DNA from: Brevibacterium sp. UCMA 11754
GTDB lineage: Bacteria > Actinomycetota > Actinomycetes > Actinomycetales > Brevibacteriaceae
Length of the DNA stretch: 59,707 nucleotides
Assembly (NCBI RefSeq): GCF_021532275.1
Contig: NZ_JACBOT010000019.1
Location: 1 to 59,707, forward strand
Direction: 5' to 3'
Below are positions 34,815 to 43,591 of the stretch, one piece after another. The notes below the pieces were generated by a model. That model did not search any database, was not told the DNA's origin, and saw only the letters and a list, made by a program, of their open reading frames with translations. The position numbers and the translations under genes are program-made. Each line of letters starts with the position of its first letter. The first letter of the stretch is position 1.

Positions 34815-35981
34815 CTACTTCCTGCGGTAGCGCTTGGCGATATCGCGGCCGACGAGTTCCTTCATCACCTCGTTCGATCCGCCGAATATCGCCTGGACGC
34901 GGCTGTCCTTGAACGCACGGGTGATCGGGTATTCGAGCATGTAGCCATAGCCCCCGAAGAGCTGCAGACACCGGTTGATGACCTCGATCTCGAGATCAGA
35001 CCCGAGGTACTTCGCCTTGGCCGCATCGACGGGAGACAACTCTCCGGCGTTGAGGGCCAGGGCGCAGCGGTCGACGAATGCTTCGAGGGCATCGACGCGG
35101 GTCTCGAGCTCGGCGAGCTCGAAGCGCGTGTTCTGGAAGTCACCGATCGTCCGCCCGAAGGCCGGCCTGGTGAAGACGTACTCGCCTGTCCATGCAAGTG
35201 CTGCCCTGGCGCCCGCCAACGTCCCGGATCCGATGAGCATGCGTTCGGTCGGCAGATTGACCATGAGGTGGATGAAGCCTTGGTCGAGCTCGCCGAGGAG
35301 GGCATCGGCGGGCACGCGCACATCGGAGAACGACAGCTCCGAGGTGTCCTGGGCATCCATGCCCAGCTTCTTGAGCTTGCGTCCTCGTTCGAAGCCCGGT
35401 GTGCCGTCATCGACGATGAACAGGGAGGTGCCCTGGGATGGTTTGGCATCGGGGTTGGTGCGTGCGACGACGATGACGAAGTCGCAGTGATAGCCGTTGG
35501 TGATGAAGGTCTTCGCACCGTTGATCACCCAGTCGTCGCCGTCGCGTACGGCCTTGGTCGTGATGCCCTGGAGGTCCGAGCCGGCATTCGGTTCGGTCAT
35601 GGCGATCGCACCGATCGACTCGCCCGAGGCCAGGCCCGGCAGGTACTTCTCCTTCTGAGTCTGGGTGCCGAAGGCCAGAAGATAGCCGGGAACGATGCCG
35701 TCGGACACGCCCCATCCACTCGTGGTCCCGCCGACACCTCGGCGGGCGATCTCTTCGCTGCGGACCATCTCGAAACGGAAGTCGTCGACCCCGGCCCCTC
35801 CGAATTCTCCGGGGATGGTCAGGCCGATGACGCCTGCCTCGGCGGCCTTCTTCCACATCGATCTGTCGACGAGATGGTCTTCCTCCCAGGCCTCGACATG
35901 GGGTACGACCTCACGGTCGAGGAAGGTCGCGACTGTGCCGCGGAAGGCTTCGTGGTCCTCGTTGTACAGGTTTCTCTTCAC
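34815..35981 (-). CDS. Acyl-CoA dehydrogenase (long-chain type)
   Basis: A 388-aa flavoprotein. The signatures AIAMTEPNAGSDLQGI and the C-terminal LQLFGGYGYMLEYPITRAFKD are present. The C-terminal IFGGSNEVMKEL lacks the catalytic Glu of the medium-chain type, while NLPTERMLIG places a Glu as in long-chain and isovaleryl types, so activity is likely retained. It belongs to an operon with the thiolase (37-bp gap). It oxidises acyl-CoA to enoyl-CoA in a beta-oxidation-like route. Confidence 0.9.
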   Translation of the reverse strand: MKRNLYNEDHEAFRGTVATFLDREVVPHVEAWEEDHLVDRSMWKKAAEAGVIGLTIPGEFGGAGVDDFRFEMVRSEEIARRGVGGTTSGWGVSDGIVPGYLLAFGTQTQKEKYLPGLASGESIGAIAMTEPNAGSDLQGITTKAVRDGDDWVINGAKTFITNGYHCDFVIVVARTNPDAKPSQGTSLFIVDDGTPGFERGRKLKKLGMDAQDTSELSFSDVRVPADALLGELDQGFIHLMVNLPTERMLIGSGTLAGARAALAWTGEYVFTRPAFGRTIGDFQNTRFELAELETRVDALEAFVDRCALALNAGELSPVDAAKAKYLGSDLEIEVINRCLQLFGGYGYMLEYPITRAFKDSRVQAIFGGSNEVMKELVGRDIAKRYRRK

Positions 35982-36018
35982 AGGTGGTGTCCTCTTCGTT
36001 GATCGGGTTCAAGCAGTT

Positions 36019-37161
36019 TCAGAGCAGTTCGAGGATGGTGGCGTTGGCCTGTCCGCCGCCCTCGCACATCGACTGCAGACCGTAGCGGATCCCCTGCTGC
36101 TGCATGTGGTGGATCATCGTCGTCATCAGCCTCGCACCCGAGCCGCCGAGGGGGTGGCCCAGTGCGATGGCCCCGCCGTTGGGGTTGAGGCGGTTGATGT
36201 CGGCGCCGGTCTCGGCCAGCCAGGCCAGGGGCACCGAAGCGAAGGCTTCGTTGATCTCGAAGACTCCGATGTCGTCGATGGAGAGCCCGGATCTCTTCAG
36301 CGCCTTCGCGGTCGCGGGGATGGGGCCGGTGAGCATGATGACGGGATCGGCGCCGGCGAGGACGGCTGTGTGCACCTTCGCAATCGGAGTCAGGCCAAGT
36401 TCCTTGGCCTTGGCCGAGGCCATCAGCAGCAGGGCTGCCGAACCGTCTGAGATCTGGGAGGCGTTGCCTGCAGTGACGACGCCGTCCTGTTTGAACACAG
36501 TGTCGAGACCGGCCAGCGTGTCCACACTGGTGCCGCGGCGGATGCCCTCATCGGTTCTGACCTCTCCGGCCTGCGTGGGGACGGGGATGATCTGTGAGTC
36601 GAAGCGACCGGCATCGGTGGCTGCGGCTGCGAGTTCGTGGGAGCGCACGGCGAGTTCGTCGAGCTGGGTGCGGCTGAGCTTCCACTGTTCGGCGATCATC
36701 TCAGCGCCGATGCCCTGGTTCGGCTTGACGTTGTCATAGCGGGCGTTGAACTTCTCACCGTATGGGGACGCGCCGGCGGCAGATGAGCCCATGGGTACGC
36801 GGGACATCGACTCGACGCCGCCTGCCACGACGACATCGTACTGACCGGCGATGAGCCCGGCCGCAGCGAAGTGCACGGCCTGCTGCGAGGAGCCGCATTG
36901 CCGGTCGACGGTGACGCCGGGCACTGACTCGGGGAGCCCGGCGGATAGCGCGACGGTGCGCGCGATGTCACCGGTCTGTTCGCCGGACTGGGACACGCAT
37001 CCGAAGATGACGTCGTCGATGGCTGCCGGATCGATTCCGGTCTGGGCAACGACATCGGCCACGGCAGTGGCGCCCAGGTCGGCCGGATGGATGCCCGAGA
37101 ACATGCCCTTGCGCTTGCCGGTCGGTGTGCGTCGTGCGGCGACGATGACTGCGTCGTTCAT
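36019..37161 (-). CDS. Acetyl-CoA acetyltransferase (thiolase)
   Basis: A 380-aa thiolase. The nucleophilic cysteine is in VDRQCGSSQQAVHFAAAG (near residue 87), the second motif is FEINEAFASVPLAWL, the His block GHPLGGSGARLMTT, and the second cysteine in SMCEGGGQANATIL. It cleaves 3-ketoacyl-CoA to acetyl-CoA. It is the first gene of the operon with the long-chain type dehydrogenase. A candidate TetR site is 27 bp upstream of its ATG. Confidence 0.93.
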   Translation of the reverse strand: MNDAVIVAARRTPTGKRKGMFSGIHPADLGATAVADVVAQTGIDPAAIDDVIFGCVSQSGEQTGDIARTVALSAGLPESVPGVTVDRQCGSSQQAVHFAAAGLIAGQYDVVVAGGVESMSRVPMGSSAAGASPYGEKFNARYDNVKPNQGIGAEMIAEQWKLSRTQLDELAVRSHELAAAATDAGRFDSQIIPVPTQAGEVRTDEGIRRGTSVDTLAGLDTVFKQDGVVTAGNASQISDGSAALLLMASAKAKELGLTPIAKVHTAVLAGADPVIMLTGPIPATAKALKRSGLSIDDIGVFEINEAFASVPLAWLAETGADINRLNPNGGAIALGHPLGGSGARLMTTMIHHMQQQGIRYGLQSMCEGGGQANATILELL

Positions 37162-37187
37162 CTGTGCTCCTCTGTGACCCAGACAAC

Positions 37188-37201
37188 TGAATGTGCGTTA
37201 A
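37188..37201. promoter_or_regulatory. Second candidate TetR operator
   Basis: TGAATGTGCGTTAA matches the 33706 site at 10 of 14 positions, sharing TGAA-N4-CGTT-N-A. It lies between the thiolase start and the divergent SDR/TetR genes, a natural place for a local repressor. Confidence 0.45.
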
Positions 37202-37296
37202 GATTTTCACGAAGACGAGAAACAGTCAAGACAGACCGTAAGTTCGCCAGGTAGTGGTTTCGGCGGATGCAGAGTCGAATGCAGAGGAGTCATCAG

Positions 37297-37551
37297 ATGG
37301 AGATTCGCGACCAGGTTGCTCTCATCACCGGCGGAGCCTCGGGGCTCGGCCTGGCCACGGCGAAGCGACTGCTGGCGGCCGGGGGAAAAGTGCTCATTGT
37401 CGATCTGCCGAGCGCACGCGGGGACGATGCGGCCGCCGAACTCGGCGAGCCCGATGAGTACGCGTCACTGGCTGAGCACATCGTGTCCAACCCGATGCTC
37501 AATGGGGAGGTCATCAGGCTCGACGGTGCGATCCGGATGGCCCCGAAGTGA
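37297..37551 (+). pseudogene. SDR (3-hydroxyacyl-CoA dehydrogenase type) with internal in-frame deletion
   Basis: An 84-codon open frame starting at ATG 37297 after AGGAG. It joins a normal SDR N-terminus ([20 protein letters not shown] to [11 protein letters not shown]) directly to the extreme C-terminus of type-10-like 3-hydroxyacyl-CoA dehydrogenases ([13 protein letters not shown], then [18 protein letters not shown]). About 165-170 codons with the NAG strand and the Tyr-Lys catalytic pair are absent, so it cannot be an active enzyme. Family members are ~255 aa. The junction is at [11 protein letters not shown], where both parental sequences plausibly read LGE. It still overlaps the TetR start (GTGA), so it may act as a coupled leader. 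Confidence 0.85.
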
Positions 37552-38246
37552 CTGTGGGTCAGCCCGAAGCACCCGAAGCCGGAGGCAGGCAGCCCGACCG
37601 CGTGGGTCAGGCGGATCGGACCGCGCGATCGAAGGAACTCATCCTCGATGCGACGATCGAATGCCTTCTCGCCGAAGGATATTCGGCGACGACCACGATG
37701 AAGATCCAGGCCAAGGCCGGCGTGACCCGGGGCAGGCTTCTGCACCATTTTCCGTCGAAGCGGGAGCTGCTCACAGCTGCGGTCACGCGCCTCGGGCAGC
37801 AGCGTCTGAACCGGAACCTCGAGGACCGCACCGACGACTTCAGCCGCTCCCTGGTCAGACAGCGTCCGCCCGCCGGTGAGGTGGGACCGCGCTCCGACTG
37901 GGCCGTGACGACCTTGTGGGCGGGACTGATGCACTCGAGTTTCTTCACCGCACTCGAGCTGTGGATCGCGTCGCGGACCGACGATGCGCTCGCCGACAAG
38001 GTCAGAGCGCACGAGAAGAACGTGTTCGAGAGAGTGAGGGAGAACGCCCGCGAGCTGTTCGGCCCTGTCATCGCAGCACAGGCAGGGTACGACCACATGT
38101 TCTCCGTGCTCTTCTCGAGCATGCGAGGGATGGCCGTGACCTACACGTTCTCCCACCTCGACCCCCAAACCGAACCGATGATCGCAACCTGGCAGCAGAT
38201 CGCACGATCCCTCCTGACCGATGCACCTGCCGAGGACCGAGCCTGA
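37548..38246 (+). CDS. TetR-family transcriptional regulator
   Basis: A 232-aa regulator. The HTH is at about residues 25-70: [20 protein letters not shown] with [20 protein letters not shown]. The C-terminal ligand domain begins with a long Arg/Pro loop. The GTG start overlaps the stop of the deleted SDR. Neighbouring acyl-CoA genes and two similar 14-bp sites suggest that it represses the acyl-CoA operons until an acyl-CoA or related ligand binds. Confidence 0.88.
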   Translation: MTVGQPEAPEAGGRQPDRVGQADRTARSKELILDATIECLLAEGYSATTTMKIQAKAGVTRGRLLHHFPSKRELLTAAVTRLGQQRLNRNLEDRTDDFSRSLVRQRPPAGEVGPRSDWAVTTLWAGLMHSSFFTALELWIASRTDDALADKVRAHEKNVFERVRENARELFGPVIAAQAGYDHMFSVLFSSMRGMAVTYTFSHLDPQTEPMIATWQQIARSLLTDAPAEDRA

Positions 38247-38290
38247 ACCGACTCGATGACCACCGATGTCGACGATGACAAGGAAGTGAC

Positions 38291-39889
38291 ATGTATCCAG
38301 GAAAATGGGCCGCGAGGAACCCCGACAAACCCGCGCTCATCATGGCTGACACCGAGGCGGTGCTCACCTTCGGCGAACTCGAGGACCGGTCCCTGCGGCT
38401 GGCCAACCACCTGCGCTCGGTAGGCTTTGAGAAGGGCGATCACATTGCGGTCATGGCAGAGAACCGGTTCGAGATCATCGAAGCCCTGTGGGCAGCCCTG
38501 CGCACAGGGGCGATCATCACGGTCGTCAATTCTCACCTGACTGCAGCGGAATCGGCTTACATCGTCGATGACTGCGATGCCCGAGCTATTCTCCTGTCGA
38601 CCCGGTTGGAGAAGTCGAGCGAGGTCGCCGCCGAGTGCCAGCAGGTCGAGAACCGGATCCGCATCGATGTCGCCCCCGACGGTGAGGCGAGGGAGGTCTT
38701 CGCCGGCTGGGATGAGTATGAAGCGGTGCTCGCGGCCGCCTCGGCGGATCAGCCCGAGGTCGAGCCTCGCGGTGACGACATGCTCTACTCCTCGGGCACG
38801 ACCGGACGACCGAAGGGCATCCTGCCCGGAGCCACCGATCTGCTCATCGGGGACGAGGACGTTCCGCTCATCAGCTTGTTCCGCACCCTCTACGGATTCG
38901 ACGATGAGACGGTCTACCTCTCTCCCGCGCCTCTCTACCACGCGGCACCTCTGCGGTTCGTGATGACGACGCACTCCCAGGGCGGCACCGTCGTCGTCAT
39001 GCCCCGCTTCGACGCCGAGGAGGCTCTGAGCCTGATCGAGAAGCACCGTGTCACGCACTCGCAGTGGGTGCCCACGATGTTCATCCGGATGCTCAAACTG
39101 CCCGACGAGGTGCGACGTTCCTTCGACGTCTCCAGTCTGAAGGTGGCCATCCATGCCGCCGCACCGTGCCCGCCCGAGGTCAAGCGGGCAATGATCGAGT
39201 GGTGGGGCCCGGTGATCTATGAGTACTATGCCGCGACCGAGAGCAACGGCATGACCATCATCGACAGCCAGCAGGCGCTGGAGAGACCGGGCTCGGTCGG
39301 CCGTGACGGGGTCAAGGGCATCGTCCACATCTGCGGACCCGACGGTGAGGAGCTGCCGCCCGGGGAGATCGGAGTCATTTACTTCGAAGCCACGGCGGCA
39401 CTGTTCGAGTACTACAAGGACCCGTCGAAGACCGCGGCCTCCAGGCACCCGGATCATCCGGACACGTGGGCGACGACAGGGGACATGGGCTACCTCGACG
39501 AGGACAGGTTCCTCTACATCGCCGAGCGCAGCACGGGCCTCATCATCGTCGGGGGAGTCAACATCTACCCGCAGGAGATTGAGAATGAGCTCGCCCTGCG
39601 GCCCCAGATCGACGATGTAGCTGTGGTGGGTAGGGCCGATGTCGAACTGGGCCAGGTTCCCGTCGCATTTGTGCAGTTGGCTGATGATGTCGCCGAGGCG
39701 GGGCAGGCCGACGAGATCCGCAGCTGGCTGGTCGATCGCCTGGCCCGGTTCAAGATTCCCCGCGAGTTCTACTTCGTGCCGGAACTGCCGCGAACTCCGA
39801 CCGGGAAGCTGGTCAAGCGGAAGCTGCCAGACCCTGCGACGCTGGCAGACCCTGCGACGATGGCAGACCCTGCGACGAAAGCTGGGTGA
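38291..39889 (+). CDS. Acyl-CoA synthetase with a repeat tail
   Basis: A 532-aa AMP-forming ligase: phosphate loop LYSSGTTGRPKGILPG, YEYYAATESNGMT, ATTGDMGYLDEDRF and the terminal lysine motif TPTGKLVKRKLPDP. Together with the TetR and deleted SDR it forms a short operon. The last ~18 residues are DPAT-LADPAT-MADPAT-KAG, coded by three 18-bp units after the normal end of the family. A GAAGTG-type RBS is upstream of ATG 38291. Fatty or aromatic acid as substrate cannot be decided. Confidence 0.89.
   Translation: MYPGKWAARNPDKPALIMADTEAVLTFGELEDRSLRLANHLRSVGFEKGDHIAVMAENRFEIIEALWAALRTGAIITVVNSHLTAAESAYIVDDCDARAILLSTRLEKSSEVAAECQQVENRIRIDVAPDGEAREVFAGWDEYEAVLAAASADQPEVEPRGDDMLYSSGTTGRPKGILPGATDLLIGDEDVPLISLFRTLYGFDDETVYLSPAPLYHAAPLRFVMTTHSQGGTVVVMPRFDAEEALSLIEKHRVTHSQWVPTMFIRMLKLPDEVRRSFDVSSLKVAIHAAAPCPPEVKRAMIEWWGPVIYEYYAATESNGMTIIDSQQALERPGSVGRDGVKGIVHICGPDGEELPPGEIGVIYFEATAALFEYYKDPSKTAASRHPDHPDTWATTGDMGYLDEDRFLYIAERSTGLIIVGGVNIYPQEIENELALRPQIDDVAVVGRADVELGQVPVAFVQLADDVAEAGQADEIRSWLVDRLARFKIPREFYFVPELPRTPTGKLVKRKLPDPATLADPATMADPATKAG
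39824..39877 (+). repeat. 18-bp tandem repeat, three units, in the ligase 3' end
   Basis: Three units at 39824-39841, 39842-39859 and 39860-39877, for example CTGGCAGACCCTGCGACG; units differ at only one or two bases. The unit length keeps the frame and adds the hexapeptide (L/M)(P/A)DPAT at each copy. Confidence 0.9.
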
Positions 39890-39920
39890 ATCGCACTTGG
39901 GGGAGAGCAGTCAGTCGTCT

Positions 39921-41345
39921 TCAGGCGCCGTAGACCTGGCCGAAGGCACTCATGTCACCGACGGGGCGTTCGAGGCCATTGAACCCGAGGACGTGGTGGC
40001 CGTAGAAGACGTCTTCGGTGGCGAAGAACTGGTCCCAGTAGGCCGACGTTCCCTCGGTCTCGACGATCGATCGCTGCTCGGGATGTCTGCTGCCTGTGGT
40101 CAGCAATGCGATGTCGCCGGGGTTTCCAGCCGGCATCCATGAGAGCTTCGACCTGGGAAGCCGGCCACGATCTGCTCGGAGTTGCGCAGATTCTCATCGA
40201 GTTGGATCGGGTTCATCGTGATCGGGGATTCGCCCTCACGGCCGAAGATCCGCTGCCGTTCGTCGGTGAAGACGTAGAGTGTGCCGTCGACTTGATTGCG
40301 CAGGCACGATTGGACGGCCTCCCACCACAGGAGGCTGAAGTCCTGGCCCTCGTCGATGACGATCGCGTCGAAGAGCATCTTCCGCGGACGCTCGTCCGCG
40401 AGGTCTTTGAGCTGCAACGGCAGGCGGCGCTCCCAGTATTCGCAAATCGTCATCGCTGCCGGGTGCCGCTCTCCACGAGATCGGCAGATCATGGAACAGG
40501 CCCACGTATGCGGGACGATCGCCTTCGGGCCATTGGGCGGTGAAGAGCTGGAGGAACCGGCCCAGGCCGCGGGAATAGCACATGAGGGCGACCCGTCTGC
40601 CTTCGCGAGTGAGCGACTGGGCCTTGAGCAGCGCCAGGTAGGTCTTGCCCGAGCCTGCACCGCCGCTGATCTCGGCCCGGTTCTGATGGCGCAGAATGCT
40701 GATGAGCTTCGCCTGTTCCCGGCTGAGCTCATCGGCGCGGTCGGAGATCTCCGTGGCCCTGAGGCTGACATTCTCCACCGCCTGATTCGTCCGACGTAGG
40801 TTCTTGAGGACGAATACGTGGGGAGTGGAGATACTGTCGCGCTCAGGGTTGAAGTCGTATCTCAACTGGGTGGAGATGACATTGGCGACCGACCCGAGCT
40901 GCGTGGAGTCGACGAGCTGGCGCCGAGGTGCGTCCGGTTGGTCCCAGTCCTCGGGCAGCTGAGTGTAGGGCAGCACCGCAAGATGGCTGATGGGCCCGGG
41001 CAACGTTGAGACCCTAGTCCGCAGGTAGTCGACGAGGGTGTGCTTGGCGACCATCGCCTGCTCGAGCGGGGAGACCTTGAGTCGATTGCGATGACCCTGG
41101 GAATCCTGCGTGTTCCAACGACCATCCTCGACGCCGACCCGACCGCCCTTGACCTCGATGACGGCAATGCCGAACCCGGGCCAGAGCACCAGGATGTCGA
41201 TCTCGACGTCCTTATCGTCCCCGGTCAGGCGCTGGCCGTGAACCATCGTCGTGTCGTCGGGAAGCTGCTCGCACAGGGCATTCCACACTGCCGCCTCGGC
41301 GGTGGAACCATTGAAATCAGGCTGCTGCGGAATCAACGTGACCAT
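39921..41345 (-). pseudogene. NERD-domain/UvrD-like helicase, multiply broken
   Basis: From ATG 41345 an intact N-terminal part of ~300 aa has the nuclease-related NERD core VEIDILVLWPGFGIAVIEVK, then Walker A ISGGAGSGKTYLALL. The frame is lost near 40440. A second frame gives CEYWERRLPLQLKDLA, Walker B AIVIDEGQDF and TDERQRIFGREGE. A third frame near 40140 gives PGDIALLTTGSRHPEQRS and VLGFNGLERP, then ends early at 39921. Sequence between NSEQIVAG and VEALMDAGW is missing and the normal C-terminus is absent. NERD-helicases are linked to DNA processing and sometimes defence; this copy looks dead. Confidence 0.8.
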
Positions 41346-41370
41346 GGCTCGAGACTAGCCGAGGATAGGA

Positions 41371-43320
41371 CTATTTCTCAGCAAGCATGGATTCTTCTGA
41401 TGGAGCGTCTTTGTCGATTCCGAGCGGAGTGTGCTCGCCCCCGAGGTTCCAGAAGCGGGTGACGAAGAAGCAGACGGCTCCGAGGGCTACGCCAATGACC
41501 GAGAATGCGAACTCTGGCGCAAATGTAAGCAATCCAGCCACGATGAGGAGGGCCCGCATCACCCAGTTGGGCCTACGTCCGACGATGACCAGCCAGCCTT
41601 CGAAGGCGCATCCGAGGAAGAAGACCCCGACGATGGCGAAGACGAAGGTGATGAGGACTTCGGGCAACGGTGCTTGTGCGACGAGGGCAGGATTGAGCGC
41701 GAAGGCGAATGGGACCACATATTTCACGGCACCCAAGCGCATCGCGACCAGGGAAGTCTGCATCGGTGGAGTTCTCGCGATGTTCGCCGCGGCAAAGGAT
41801 GCGAGGGCAACAGGGGGAGTGATGTAGGAAACCGTTGCCCAGTAGATGACGAAGAGATGACCGGCGATCGGATTGACTCCCAGCTCCACGAGAGCCGGAG
41901 CCATGACGATGGCCAGGAAGACATAGACTGCGGAGACCGTCATGCCCATGCCCAGGACAAACGACGTGATGGCTGCGGCGATGAGGACAAGAATGAGGTT
42001 GCCGGAGAACGCGTTGACGAGTTCGCGAGCCAGCGACAAGCTCACTCCGGTCATCGACAGGCCCCCGACGATCAATCCGACGCCGGCGATGATGCCGAGG
42101 ATCTCGGCAATTGTCTTGCCCGAGCTGTAGAGGAACTCTCCGAATCCCTTGATGCCCATGCGGTACTTCTTGGAGAAGACTGCCACGACGAGAAGGAATC
42201 CAACGATCCAGTAGGGAGCCTGGCTCTCATTCTTCTGGATCACCAGGAGGAGGACCAGGCCTAAGAGAGCCGCGAGATAAGCCCAACCGAATACAACGAC
42301 TTTGCCGACGTTGGGCAGAAGATTCTTCGCAACGCCTTTCAAGCCCGACTTGGCAGAATAGGCGTCAGCCTGAACGAAGATTCCGATGTAGTACAGAAGA
42401 GCCGGGATGACAGCGGCCAGGGCAATCTGTCCGTATGGGACGCCGACGAAGGACACCATCAGGAAGGCGGCGGTGCCCATGATCGGCGGCATGATCGTAC
42501 CGCCGGTGGCGGCCGTCGCTTCGATTCCGGCCGCGTAGCGTCCGGTGAAGCCCGCCTTCTTCATCGCCGGGATGGTCATCGGACCAGTGGTGAGCACGTT
42601 GGAGACGGCGGACCCACTCATCATCCCCATGAATGCCGAAGAGATGACTGAGACTTTGGCGGAGCCCCCGCGGAAACGGCCGAACAGACCCATCGCCAGA
42701 TCGTAGAAGAACGTTGCCCCGCCGGAGTGCTGAAGTGCGACTCCGAAGAGCAGGAAGCCGACGAGAATAGTCGCACCGGTCTGGAGAGGCAGTCCCAGGA
42801 TGGAGTCCACACCCATGGCATGGATCTGTGCGGCAGTTTTGATGTCGAAGGGGATTCCCTGCAGGAATGGGATCGGAATGTAGGCAGTGAATATGGGGTA
42901 CAGGGAGAAGACCAGGGCGATGATCGTGACGACGAGGCCAGCCGTGCGGCGCAGAGCTTCGAGCACCACGATCCAGAACACGAATGACAGTGCTGAGGCA
43001 GTGGGCACCGGTGCGTAGTCCCATCCCAGGGTCACGATATTTTCTGCGTTGACGCAGAAGTAGGCGCACGTGGCCAAGGTGATGAGGGCCAACGCGATGT
43101 CGTAGATGGAGACCGGTCTGTCATTCTGGGACTTCTTCGTAGGGAAGACGATGAAGACGATGGGAAGGAACGCGGCGAGGACGGCGTACATGTACGCGTT
43201 CTTCAGCAGCGAGATTCCGCCCGGATTCCAGAAGAACGCCTGGTTCATCGCAATGAGCACACCGATCACGGTGAGCGTGATGACGGTGGCTTTCCAGAAA
43301 GGGGTGATTCGGACGTTCAT
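41371..43320 (-). CDS. Fused TRAP transporter permease (4TM/12TM)
   Basis: A 649-aa protein with about 16-18 helices. The N-terminal ~130 residues contain the small-subunit (DctQ-like) helices, and the rest is the DctM-type large subunit, with GFLLFGVALQHSGGATFFYD, SGSAVSNVLTTGPMTIP, ATAATGGTIMPPIMGTAAF and the late GMGMTVSAVYVFLAIV. Fused permeases of this type work with TAXI binding proteins, and such a gene is divergent at 43592. It probably imports a carboxylate or amino acid by an ion gradient. Confidence 0.9.
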   Translation of the reverse strand: MNVRITPFWKATVITLTVIGVLIAMNQAFFWNPGGISLLKNAYMYAVLAAFLPIVFIVFPTKKSQNDRPVSIYDIALALITLATCAYFCVNAENIVTLGWDYAPVPTASALSFVFWIVVLEALRRTAGLVVTIIALVFSLYPIFTAYIPIPFLQGIPFDIKTAAQIHAMGVDSILGLPLQTGATILVGFLLFGVALQHSGGATFFYDLAMGLFGRFRGGSAKVSVISSAFMGMMSGSAVSNVLTTGPMTIPAMKKAGFTGRYAAGIEATAATGGTIMPPIMGTAAFLMVSFVGVPYGQIALAAVIPALLYYIGIFVQADAYSAKSGLKGVAKNLLPNVGKVVVFGWAYLAALLGLVLLLVIQKNESQAPYWIVGFLLVVAVFSKKYRMGIKGFGEFLYSSGKTIAEILGIIAGVGLIVGGLSMTGVSLSLARELVNAFSGNLILVLIAAAITSFVLGMGMTVSAVYVFLAIVMAPALVELGVNPIAGHLFVIYWATVSYITPPVALASFAAANIARTPPMQTSLVAMRLGAVKYVVPFAFALNPALVAQAPLPEVLITFVFAIVGVFFLGCAFEGWLVIVGRRPNWVMRALLIVAGLLTFAPEFAFSVIGVALGAVCFFVTRFWNLGGEHTPLGIDKDAPSEESMLAEK

Positions 43321-43450
43321 TGTCGTTCCTCAACTGATTCGCGGCCTGGGCGCTGGCGGTGTCGTGGTGCTGCGTCTGATCCGTCGGCGCGAACGTCTGC
43401 ACTTCTTCCTTGAAAGCTGCGGACGTGCCCGGACGAATAGTGTGGTGTGT

Positions 43451-43502
43451 TGCATATATTACTTGAATGACAATAATCTAGGTTCATATATTCTGCAATA
43501 TG
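43451..43502. promoter_or_regulatory. AT-rich repeated motif in the TRAP divergent promoter
   Basis: Two direct copies of CATATATT (43453-43460 and 43485-43492) are 32 bp apart, and the palindrome-like CATATATTCTGCAATATG spans 43485-43502. The local AT content is far above the rest of the window. These look like operator sites for the nearby LysR protein or another regulator. Confidence 0.5.
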
Positions 43503-43591
43503 TCAGCGGGGCGTCCGTGTCTGATTTCTGAGACTTCGCTCGTGCCACTGAGAACGACACCGTGATCCATGCCGATGTGGAAGGCCGAACA

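Noticed and set aside
38141..39457. 438-codon frame on the minus strand
   Set aside because: Antisense shadow of the acyl-CoA ligase; composition and lack of motifs indicate no gene.
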